Shown: in pieces, positions 16,897 through 23,690 of the stretch | Numbering within the stretch: position 1 is the first letter of the stretch | Layout: each line of letters opens with the position of its first letter | NCBI RefSeq assembly: GCF_014199435.1 | Contig: NZ_JACIJP010000007.1 | Coordinates: forward strand, 1 to 64,000 | Origin: Sphingobium subterraneum | GTDB lineage: Bacteria > Pseudomonadota > Alphaproteobacteria > Sphingomonadales > Sphingomonadaceae | Direction of reading: 5' to 3' | DNA: 64,000 nucleotides | The notes under the pieces: generated by a model | What the model was told of the DNA's origin: nothing | What the model saw: only the letters and a program-made list of their open reading frames with translations | Database searches by the model: none | Position numbers and translations under genes: made by a program

Positions 16897-17259
16897 ATGG
16901 CGAGCGCGGCATTTTTGAGCGAAGTCTCCGGCGACAAGGGCGTCTCAGTCGACAGGCTGTCGGCGGCGCTTCATATCACCAAGTCTGAACTGGCGCTCGC
17001 CGCGGGACTGTCACGCGATGCCGTCTCGAAGGCCGCCCGCAGCAACAGCATCGCCACCCAGTCGCGGCTGCGTGAAATGAGCGAAATCATCAACCGGGTC
17101 ATTCCCTGGGCGGGTAGTGAACTTGCCGCCTATGCCTGGTACCGATCGCAGCCGCTGCCGTCCTTCGGCGATGCCACGGCGGAAGAGCTTGTCCGTCAGG
17201 GACAGGGCGAGAAGGTTCGCACCTATCTTGGCCGGATTGCCGCCGGCGGCTTTGCCTGA
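16897..17259 (+). CDS. Xre/MbcA/ParS-type antitoxin
   Basis: 120 residues from ATG 16897, chosen because GGTGAGG lies 4-5 bases upstream; ATG 16885 has no ribosome site. N-terminal helix-turn-helix (TKSELALAAGLSRDAVSKAAR) and C-terminal antitoxin domain with WAGSELAAYAWYRSQPLPSFG and GQGEKVRTYLGRIAAGGFA, the pattern of DUF2384 antitoxins that bind RES toxins. It would repress its own operon and block the toxin active site. Confidence 0.85.
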   Translation: MASAAFLSEVSGDKGVSVDRLSAALHITKSELALAAGLSRDAVSKAARSNSIATQSRLREMSEIINRVIPWAGSELAAYAWYRSQPLPSFGDATAEELVRQGQGEKVRTYLGRIAAGGFA

Positions 17260-17275
17260 TCTTTGGGCCTGATCT

Positions 17276-17836
17276 TTGAGCCAGATTTCGAAATCGGCTC
17301 TGCCGTTCACCCGGTTCGACGGCCTGGTCTATCGGGCGCATCATCCGGCGTGGGCTTATGATCCGGAATCGGGCGAAGGCGCGAAGCTTCACGGCGGCCG
17401 CTTCAACCGCGTCGGCACGGCGTGCTTCTATGCGGCGCTCAGCCTCGAAACCGCCTGGCTCGAGGCTCAGCAAGGGTTCGCCTTCAAGGCGCAGCCCCTG
17501 ACGATCTGCAGCTACCGCGCCGATCTTTTGGAAATTCTCGACCTGACCAGCCCTGACGTGCGGGATGCAGCGCAGGTCACCTTGGCGCAGCTCAGCTGCG
17601 CCTGGGAGCGTCTTGCCGGAGACCGCAAGTCCGTTCCGACCTGGGAACTGGCCGATCGGCTCATTGCCGCCGGCTGCGCCGGCGTGATCGTGCCAAGCTT
17701 CGCTTCGCGAGCTACGGTCGATGACCGCAATCTGGTGCTGTGGTCCTGGAGCCGCGAGGCCCCGCATCGTCTTGAAGTGATCGACGACGAGCAGCGATTG
17801 CCGCGCGACCAGTCATCGTGGCCTGACAATGCGTGA
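17276..17836 (+). CDS. RES-domain toxin (NAD+-degrading family)
   Basis: 186 residues with the RES signature: YRAHHPAWAYDP, then GGRFNRVG (41-48), a Tyr and a conserved Glu (FYAALSLETAWLE). Members degrade NAD+ by phosphorolysis or hydrolysis. The only usable start in frame is TTG 17276, as a stop lies two codons earlier. A tandem copy of GCCTGATCTTTG spans the antitoxin stop and the toxin start, which may lower toxin translation. Pairs with the preceding Xre antitoxin. Confidence 0.85.
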   Translation: MSQISKSALPFTRFDGLVYRAHHPAWAYDPESGEGAKLHGGRFNRVGTACFYAALSLETAWLEAQQGFAFKAQPLTICSYRADLLEILDLTSPDVRDAAQVTLAQLSCAWERLAGDRKSVPTWELADRLIAAGCAGVIVPSFASRATVDDRNLVLWSWSREAPHRLEVIDDEQRLPRDQSSWPDNA

Positions 17837-17997
17837 TTCATCTAAGCCATTGATTTAACATAAGATATATTATCAATCTTGAATTATCGCGCCAAATAGA
17901 GATGTCATCGCCCGCCTTGGGCGGACTGATTATCCTACAGATCGCGCTGATTGCCCGAATGTGGGATAAGCCTGAGGCTGGCGTTTCCGAGGCTCGA

Positions 17998-18267
17998 TCA
18001 ACCCGCTGCGGTATCGTTTGCTTGGTCCAGCAGGTCCATGAACGTGCGCGCCGCATCGCGGTCGCGCTCGTCCTTGAAGGCGACGTCGAGGTCCGGCGCC
18101 GAACCCAGCATGTAGAGCAGCGACCAAATCGCAAACCTGCGGCCCTTGTCGGCTTCAAGGCCAAACTCGACCTGCATCCGTTCGATACCGCTGGCCATCG
18201 CTGCGGGCGAAACCGCACCGAGATCATCGGTCCCGAAGAAGCGCCGCATCTGGTCGTCGAATTCCAT
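17998..18267 (-). CDS. Small unknown protein, third gene of the AbiE-type unit
   Basis: 89 residues from ATG 18267 (MEFDDQMRRFFGTDDLGAVS) with AGGAG 9 bases upstream; an ATG three codons earlier is too close to that site. Helical protein with a hydrophobic core RRFAIWSLLYMLG and an acidic end. It follows the AbiEii-type gene by 49 bases on the same strand, so it is probably part of the same operon. Family not recognised. Confidence 0.6.
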   Translation of the reverse strand: MEFDDQMRRFFGTDDLGAVSPAAMASGIERMQVEFGLEADKGRRFAIWSLLYMLGSAPDLDVAFKDERDRDAARTFMDLLDQANDTAAG

Positions 18268-18316
18268 CCGAGGCATCTCCTGATTTTTCTTATCGCCTTG
18301 CCGGTGCCCTTGCGGG

Positions 18317-19363
18317 CTAGCTGGCCGCATTGATCCGCCCCTCGATATCCGCGAGGCGGGACACCAGTTCTTCGAAGGCCGGCGGTTCCTCCATGAACAT
18401 TTCCGCCATGGCGGCGTAGTCCGCCGCCAGTTCCTCGCGCATTGCTTCGGTGACCGAGAGCCGCAGTGTTCCGAGCTGCGCCGTTCCATAGGAGGCCTTG
18501 GCATCAGCGAAGAGCAGGCTCTTGTTCCTGACGACCTGCTCCAGCAGCACACGCTCGGTCAGCGCCCGTTCCGTGACGCCGGCAGCATCGAGCATGAACA
18601 CATCGTAGAAGTGCCGCGACAAACCTGGCCGCAATTTGCCGCTGTGGTGCAGCGCATGCAGGATCGTCGCCTTCTCCCAGTAGGTCCTTTCGAGCGCAAG
18701 CGTTGGCATGGCAGTCACCGCATCGGGTACTTCGCCCGGAAAGTCCTCGGCGACATAGGGCAGGATGTCCCGCTGCTCGAATGGCTCGGGGTCGCCCCTT
18801 GCCCCAAACTCGAGCTTGATCCGCGGCTGCACGTAGCCGGTACGCCCGCCATAAGTATTGCCATAGTCGAGACCGTAGCCCGAGGATACCGGGTAGTTGA
18901 AGAGGACGGTCTGCCGATCCTTGTCATCGGGATCGGCCTCAATGCTCCAACCATCACGGGTGCCCAGGGCTGCCTCGATCGCTTGCGCGAGCGTCGGCAG
19001 GAGGATCGTCCCAACCCAGTCTTGCGCGGCAGCGCCGAGCGCCTTGCCGCGCCGTTCGCGCTCCTTGCCGCTGATGTCGCTCGCCATCGGCGAAGCAACC
19101 TCGCCGAGCAGCGGCGCTGCGCGATTGATGGTGAGATCGATGTCCTCTGAAAACCGTTTGATGATCCCGAATGCTTTTGAGAGCGAGGTCCCGCCCTTGA
19201 AGGTCAGGACCTTGGCCAGCTCGGGTACGCCCATCAGCCGGCGCAGGGTCCAGCACACCCAGAAGTCCTTCTCGACGATGAGCGGCGTGAGATCGCGGCG
19301 TGCGGCTGCTTCGGCAAAGAACGCCCGCCGCTCTTCGGCAGGCCGCCGGGCAAATTCATCCAT
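18317..19363 (-). CDS. AbiEii-type nucleotidyltransferase toxin
   Basis: 348 residues. Nucleotidyltransferase motif GGTSLSKAFG followed by RFSEDIDL, which supplies the two catalytic acidic residues, plus an upstream VEKDFWVCW. This is the DUF1814/AbiEii layout. Such toxins add nucleotides to RNA (in studied members, tRNA acceptor ends) and stop phage growth or stabilise plasmids. The start ATG overlaps the antitoxin stop by 8 bases, so the pair is translationally coupled. Confidence 0.85.
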   Translation of the reverse strand: MDEFARRPAEERRAFFAEAAARRDLTPLIVEKDFWVCWTLRRLMGVPELAKVLTFKGGTSLSKAFGIIKRFSEDIDLTINRAAPLLGEVASPMASDISGKERERRGKALGAAAQDWVGTILLPTLAQAIEAALGTRDGWSIEADPDDKDRQTVLFNYPVSSGYGLDYGNTYGGRTGYVQPRIKLEFGARGDPEPFEQRDILPYVAEDFPGEVPDAVTAMPTLALERTYWEKATILHALHHSGKLRPGLSRHFYDVFMLDAAGVTERALTERVLLEQVVRNKSLLFADAKASYGTAQLGTLRLSVTEAMREELAADYAAMAEMFMEEPPAFEELVSRLADIEGRINAAS

Positions 19364-19964
19364 GGTGCACCGCCCCGATCTTCAGCACGACATCGCCCAT
19401 CCACCCCGGCATCTGCGCGCGGCCCTTGAGCAACGTCTGCACGTCCTTGTCATCGAGCCGCGCGGCAAGCTGCGAAATCGCATCAGCATTGATGTTGTCG
19501 CGCCCCAGTCCAGCCAGGTACTGGACCACGCCGTTGGCAACCTCCGAGGCATTGCCCAGCACTGGTGCGCGGCTGTGCTTCAGCGTGACGCTTCGGCCAG
19601 CGGCCTGGCGCACGCGGGTTCGTCCTGTCGTCGCATAGCTCGTCCTGGCAGGTACTTGCGTTGACAGGCCAAGCCTGTTCGCCGCTGCCGCTGCCGAGGG
19701 CGCGAGCCGGTCGCCGCTTTGCGCCGATACGGCCTGCGCGATCATCTCGGCATCGGGTGTCAACGCACCCAGCTTGTCGTGCAACTGCGGATAGTCGTAG
19801 AGGCCGCGCCCGATCCGGCGAATCTCCCCAGCCTGCGCTAGGCGCGACAGTGCCATGTCGACCGAGCCGCGTGTGCCGAAGTCGATGAAATGCTTGGGGG
19901 TGAATACCCACCCCCTCCCCTTCGCGCGAACGCGCTTCATGATCTTGTCGGCCATGGCGGACAT
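19356..19964 (-). CDS. AbiEi-like antitoxin / DUF6088 regulator
   Basis: 202 residues from ATG 19964, with AAGGAG 10 bases upstream; the longer frame to 20012 lacks a ribosome site. N-terminal winged helix (FTPKHFIDFGTRGSVDMALSR) with the GRGLYDYP turn typical of AbiEi and DUF6088 proteins, then a helical C-terminal domain. It should bind the inverted repeat in its promoter and counter the AbiEii toxin. Confidence 0.8.
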   Translation of the reverse strand: MSAMADKIMKRVRAKGRGWVFTPKHFIDFGTRGSVDMALSRLAQAGEIRRIGRGLYDYPQLHDKLGALTPDAEMIAQAVSAQSGDRLAPSAAAAANRLGLSTQVPARTSYATTGRTRVRQAAGRSVTLKHSRAPVLGNASEVANGVVQYLAGLGRDNINADAISQLAARLDDKDVQTLLKGRAQMPGWMGDVVLKIGAVHHG

Positions 19965-19982
19965 GATTCGAGTGCTCCTTTC

Positions 19983-20010
19983 GTTAGAAACTAGCACACA
20001 TATTTCTAAC
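19983..20010. promoter_or_regulatory. Operator GTTAGAAA-N12-TTTCTAAC before the AbiE-type operon
   Basis: A perfect 8-bp inverted repeat with 12-base spacer, just upstream of the antitoxin ribosome site. AbiEi proteins are known to bind inverted repeats here for negative autoregulation; the site is inferred by position and symmetry. Confidence 0.65.
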
Positions 20011-20749
20011 AAACCATATCCCCGTGAAAGGGTTTTTGATGACCATCATGATCATCGCCATCGCTTGCCTGCTGATCATCAACGTTGGCGCTTCTGGCAT
20101 TGGTGATGCCGATGATCGGCAGGGTGCCAGACATCGCCGGTCAGAAGTGAAGGAGCGGCCCCGTCAAGATTGCCGCACTCGGTCCCGCGCGCCTTGCTGG
20201 CGCGCTCCTGCGGGTGCGGGGTTTCCTGCATTGGGCCGCCGGCACTCTTGCCTTCGCCTCCGTCGCCGTCCCGCGCCCGTGCGATGCACCAGACCACGGG
20301 CCGACTGACTGTCTCCGACAAGGGGTCCGTCATTTGTTGCTGGCTCCGCCGACCACGGCGCAGCCAGCGCGCGCCGCGACGACCCACCAACATTCTTCGG
20401 CCACGGCAATCAAGCGGGGCGCAGAGGACATGGCGTTTTGCGGTTAACCCCGAACGCCCAAATGGGGTTCGGGGGCAAAACCGTAATCTCTCTCTCATCT
20501 CGGTGGCTGAGCGAAATCAGCATCGCCATAGCATGACGCCTGGGAGATTGGCGGCCGTCAAGGATCGCGGGTGCCCCCCGATTTTGGCCTGCTGCGGCTA
20601 CCGCCTTGCGAGCAAAAATCGGCTCCCCCCACGCCCGCTACTCGCGGCGGCAGCGCGTGCGCGCCGCCGTCCCTGACTGCCTGACTCCGGCGTCCTTCAA
20701 GGCTCACTTTCATCAGCCTGATGAGAGACAATTCCTTTTGGAGGTTATC
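20011..20749. other. Long intergenic leader before the DUF2493 gene
   Basis: About 740 bases. A frame from ATG 20039 begins with a hydrophobic stretch (MTIMIIAIACLLIINVG) behind a weak ribosome site but turns into arginine-rich sequence, so I do not call it a gene. The right part holds a hairpin and C-rich motif at 20578-20640, shared with other leaders. Confidence 0.4.
20578..20640. repeat. Leader hairpin element upstream of the DUF2493 gene
   Basis: CCGATTTT (20578-20585) pairs with AAAATCGG (20615-20622) around an inner GCGG-CTA-CCGC hairpin. CTCCCCCCACGCCCGC follows. The same order (T-run arm, GC loop, A-run arm, C-rich motif) is seen at 22074 and in altered form at 14394. It ends about 110-130 bases before ATG 20750. 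Confidence 0.55.
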
Positions 20750-21793
20750 ATGACGGACCGTTTCTCGAACTTCGCCGACCTTGCCGAACATTATGCGCGC
20801 GAAATCGCCACTCCCGACTATGCCGCCGCATTCATGGAGCAGACCGAGCTTGCCAAGCTCTCGATCGAACATGAACCGAGCGCTGCCGAAATGCCCGATC
20901 CGGATGTGGCGCAGGCGGCAATCGAGATGATGCTGGCAACGGTGTTCGACCTGTTCCGCGATACCCGGATGGAGGACATGGCAAGCGAGGTCGCCTGGGG
21001 CATCGCCAACAGCTTCCATGTCGTCGCCAAGCGGCTCGACACCAGAGAGGATTCGATGGCGAACCGGCTGCAGGAAAAGCTGCGCGAATATGATCCTTCG
21101 GAGGTCTATGCGACCGATCTGGAAGACCTCACCATGCAGGCCCGCAGCCTGGCCGAGTGCCGCGATGCGATGGAATGCATGCGCGATCATGCCGCGAAGA
21201 TCTACCTCGTGGAGACCGGCCGTCCCTTCTCACCGGTGCGCGGCTCGCGGGTGTCGTCCAAGACCAATGCCTCGATGATCGAAGCGCGCGATTACCTTGC
21301 CGCACAAAAGGCGCAGCGGCGCGAGCAGTTTGCGCCCACGGGCCCGGTTGTGGTGTTCTCGGGCGGGCAGCAGTTCACCGACATTGCTCAGGTTGAAGAC
21401 TACCTCAATGCAATCCGGACGCGCATCCCTTCGATGGTGCTGGCAACGACCGCACAGAACAAGGGCGCTGACGTGATCGCGGCAGCCTGGGCATCGAGCA
21501 AGAACGTCCCCGTCATCCTGTGCAAGCCCGATGCGTCGCGAGGTCCTTCGGCGCCCTACCAACGCAATGCGCGCATGCTCAGCTTCAAACCGGTCGAGGC
21601 GGTGGTGTGCAGCGGCGGCGGCATCCAGGCGAACCTCGCCGACCGGCTGCGCGAGGCGCGCGTGCCGATGCACATCGTGCGCGAGGCCGGTGTCCCGAAC
21701 GAGGCTCCCCCAGCCCGGTCAAAAGCACCGGCTCAGGCAGAACGCGGCGGTGCAAAGCGCACGGTCAATGGTGACGATCTCCCGCCGTTTTGA
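20750..21793 (+). CDS. DUF2493 (SLOG/cpYpsA-like) domain protein
   Basis: 347 residues from ATG 20750 with GGAGG 6-7 bases upstream. Residues about 200-315 carry the DUF2493 core: VVVFSGGQQF, then AQNKGADVIAAAWASSKNVP and KPDASRGPSAPYQRN. The SLOG fold binds nucleotides or related ligands. The N-terminal 190 residues are helical. The protein ends GDDLPPF, an acidic tip with Pro-Phe like that of SSB. Gene is followed by a terminator. Function on plasmids is unknown. Confidence 0.85.
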   Translation: MTDRFSNFADLAEHYAREIATPDYAAAFMEQTELAKLSIEHEPSAAEMPDPDVAQAAIEMMLATVFDLFRDTRMEDMASEVAWGIANSFHVVAKRLDTREDSMANRLQEKLREYDPSEVYATDLEDLTMQARSLAECRDAMECMRDHAAKIYLVETGRPFSPVRGSRVSSKTNASMIEARDYLAAQKAQRREQFAPTGPVVVFSGGQQFTDIAQVEDYLNAIRTRIPSMVLATTAQNKGADVIAAAWASSKNVPVILCKPDASRGPSAPYQRNARMLSFKPVEAVVCSGGGIQANLADRLREARVPMHIVREAGVPNEAPPARSKAPAQAERGGAKRTVNGDDLPPF

Positions 21794-21821
21794 GCGGGAG
21801 ACAACGTGATCCGACTTTACC

Positions 21822-21861
21822 GAAGGGTGTCCGGTCTAACCGCCGGATGCCCTTCTTTTTT
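21822..21861 (+). terminator. Rho-independent terminator after the DUF2493 gene
   Basis: Stem GAAGGGTGTCCGG (21822-21834) with CCGGATGCCCTTC (21843-21855), including two G-U pairs, followed by six T (21856-21861). Confidence 0.9.
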
Positions 21862-22227
21862 GTCGATTGGAACGCCCCTGGTCTGCCCCGGCTCGCTCGC
21901 TGGGCCCCGGGTGACGGCCTGTCGGCCTGCCCGGTTCCCAGCCTTCGCATCGGCCGGGCGGCAGGCCAGCACTTGGACCCACCGGCGGTGCGGACCAACA
22001 GGGGTTAAAACTCTCGCAGAATTCCAAGCATGATGACCGCCATTGGCCCGCGTCAAGAAGGGCGGTTCCCCCAATTTTTCTTGCCACTCCGGCTGCGCCT
22101 ACGCTCCAGAAAAATCGGCACCCCCACCCCCGCTTCGCGGCGGGCCGCGGGCGGCCCGTTCCTGACCCGGGCCAAGCTCGGTCATCGTTTCGGAGGCCTC
22201 TTCAATGATTTTGACAGGAGGCTTCCC
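21862..22227. other. Intergenic region with leader hairpin
   Basis: About 365 bases with no supported gene; open frames on both strands are GC-driven. The right part contains the leader element at 22074-22135. Confidence 0.5.
22074..22135. repeat. Leader hairpin element upstream of the gene at 22228
   Basis: ATTTTTCT pairs with AGAAAAAT around a short GC loop, followed by CGGCACCCCCACCCCCGC and a GC-rich palindromic stretch. Similar in order and spacing to the elements at 20578 and 14394. The right arm ends about 112 bases before ATG 22228. Confidence 0.55.
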
Positions 22228-22539
22228 ATGAACGCTCTTACGACCGCACTCGACATCCCGGCTTTCGATCCCATCAGCTATGACGCCGCACTGCGCGCCG
22301 CCACTGTCCGGGCCCAGCACAGCTTCTTCGACCAGCACGTTATCGAGGACGACGAGGGCTGCTTCGTCGCCATCGACGAGGGCGACTACAATGCGCTGCC
22401 CCAGAACCTGATCGACCGGATCGTCCATACGGTGCCAGGCATGATGGCCGATGATTTCGACGAGGCGAACATCGCCCGCGCCGCAAGTTTCATGAGCGTG
22501 GTAATGGATCCCGAATGGGACGCGGACTGCCCGTTCTGA
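22228..22539 (+). CDS. Unknown acidic protein with SSB-like C-terminal tip
   Basis: 103 residues from ATG 22228, GGAGG 8 bases upstream. Strongly acidic (VIEDDEGCFVAIDEGDYNAL), helical, no known domain, ending DPEWDADCPF. The final acidic residues followed by PF look like an SSB interaction tip. Flanked by leader hairpin and terminator, so it is a single-gene unit. Family not recognised. Confidence 0.65.
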   Translation: MNALTTALDIPAFDPISYDAALRAATVRAQHSFFDQHVIEDDEGCFVAIDEGDYNALPQNLIDRIVHTVPGMMADDFDEANIARAASFMSVVMDPEWDADCPF

Positions 22540-22560
22540 CATGCAGAAACATCGCACAGC

Positions 22561-22598
22561 GCCGGAGGGCTCCTCAGGGGCTCTCCGGCCCCTTTTTT
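22561..22598 (+). terminator. Rho-independent terminator
   Basis: GCCGGAG (22561-22567) pairs with CTCCGGC (22583-22589), then CCC and six T (22593-22598). Confidence 0.85.
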
Positions 22599-22617
22599 GC
22601 TCCGGTTCATAAAGCGC

Positions 22618-22674
22618 AGCCGGGGCCCCCTCGACTGCCTGCGGATGCAGGCAGTAATTTTGGGAACCCCGGCT
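22618..22674. other. Nested double hairpin between convergent genes
   Basis: Outer arms AGCCGGGG (22618-22625) and CCCCGGCT (22667-22674); inner arms ACTGCCTGC (22634-22642) and GCAGGCAGT (22647-22655) with a GGAT loop, followed by AATTTT. It may serve as terminator for the minus-strand gene or as a structured DNA site. Confidence 0.5.
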
Positions 22675-22699
22675 GTGCTGGTCTCTTGCGAGACCGGTT

Positions 22700-22927
22700 T
22701 CAGCTTTTCGCCAAGCGCTTTTCCGCTTCGGCCAGGCCGAGCTTTCCGAGTGCGGCGAAGAAGCCTTCAACCCGCTCGAACGGTGCCTTGCCGAGTGCCG
22801 ATTTTCTCAGCAGTTCGGCCATGGCATGCTGCTCGCTTTCCCGCAGCTTCGCTTCGCGCGCTTCCAGCGCGTTTCGCTCCCTTGCGATTGCCTGTCGTTC
22901 CGCTTCAAGACTTCCTTTCCTGGCCAT
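22700..22927 (-). CDS. DUF6437-like small coiled-coil protein
   Basis: 75 residues from ATG 22927. The whole first half is a charged coiled coil (LEAERQAIARERNALEAREAKLRE), then a helical end. It resembles DUF6437, a MobC-like family found near relaxase genes of sphingomonad plasmids. Divergent from the RHH and TraD genes, with a 470-base gap between, where an origin of transfer could lie. Confidence 0.65.
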   Translation of the reverse strand: MARKGSLEAERQAIARERNALEAREAKLRESEQHAMAELLRKSALGKAPFERVEGFFAALGKLGLAEAEKRLAKS

Positions 22928-23399
22928 GATGATACCTCTTGGGTTGGCGCTGAAACCTCCCGGCAGAAGCATCACAACGCCAACGCCGGTTGGCAAGTCC
23001 TCTTGTTCAAACCATCTGTAATTTGCCGTGGCCTGCGAAGCATAGATTGCTGCTGCTGCGCCTAGAGACTGGCACTGAAGGCCCGATCCTCGATCCTGAA
23101 AAAACCAGCAATCCAACGCGAACCAAGTTGCATCGGATCAAGGGGTAAAGGTGCAGACCGTACACTGCACCGCATTAGGAGAAATTGGCAGAACTTCGCG
23201 CGTATACAGCAATGCCATTCCTGTATCACAATGTGTGATAATTGCTGAACACAATTGGGGGCGACGCAATTGCGCCATTTTGCGCGTAATACATTTGAAT
23301 ACGGCAGGCACCGGCTCCCCCTTCCCTTGCCAAGCCATCGGCGATGGCCTAAAACATCCAGGCGCAATCTCCACCGGGCCCTTTTCGAAGGGTTTGGTG
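22928..23399. other. Divergent intergenic region, candidate origin of transfer
   Basis: About 470 bases between the DUF6437-like and RHH genes, more AT-rich than its surroundings. It holds a perfect dyad TATCACA-ATG-TGTGATA (23224-23240) and short repeats around GCAATTGCG. The position between MobC-like and relaxosome-type genes is where oriT is often found; no nick motif can be identified by eye, and no relaxase is in the window. Confidence 0.35.
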
Positions 23400-23690
23400 A
23401 TGACAGAAACAGTCCTGATTTCGGTCCGGCTTCCCGGACCCGTTGCCGAGGCGGCCAATGCCGCTGCGGTCTCGCGCAGTATCTCCCGATCGAAGCTTCT
23501 GCGAATCGCCATCGAGCGCTTCATCGATGACCTTTGCGGTTCATCCGAGCAGGATCGCCGGCGTCAGTTCTCGTCCGAGTATACCTTCCTCGCCCTCGAC
23601 CTCATCGTCCAGCGCGAATACCCCGAGGTGCACACCGAACTTCTGACCGAAGCCGAGCGGCGCATGGAGGCCTTTCATGGCGGGGCCTGA
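23400..23690 (+). CDS. Ribbon-helix-helix relaxosome-type protein
   Basis: 96 residues from ATG 23400. The start ETVLISVRLPGPVAEAANAAA has the alternating beta strand and the two helices of an RHH DNA-binding domain; the C-terminal half is helical. It overlaps TraD by 14 bases, suggesting an accessory protein that binds oriT and contacts the coupling protein. The longer frame back to 23151 lacks a ribosome site and is ignored. Confidence 0.7.
   Translation: MTETVLISVRLPGPVAEAANAAAVSRSISRSKLLRIAIERFIDDLCGSSEQDRRRQFSSEYTFLALDLIVQREYPEVHTELLTEAERRMEAFHGGA

Noticed and set aside
17838..18227. Minus-strand frame of 129 residues
   Set aside because: Overlaps the better-supported 89-residue gene in another frame and has an unnatural composition.
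20039..20308. Hydrophobic start MTIMIIAIACLL as a small membrane toxin
   Set aside because: The frame goes on into arginine-rich junk-like sequence with no early stop; weak ribosome site only.
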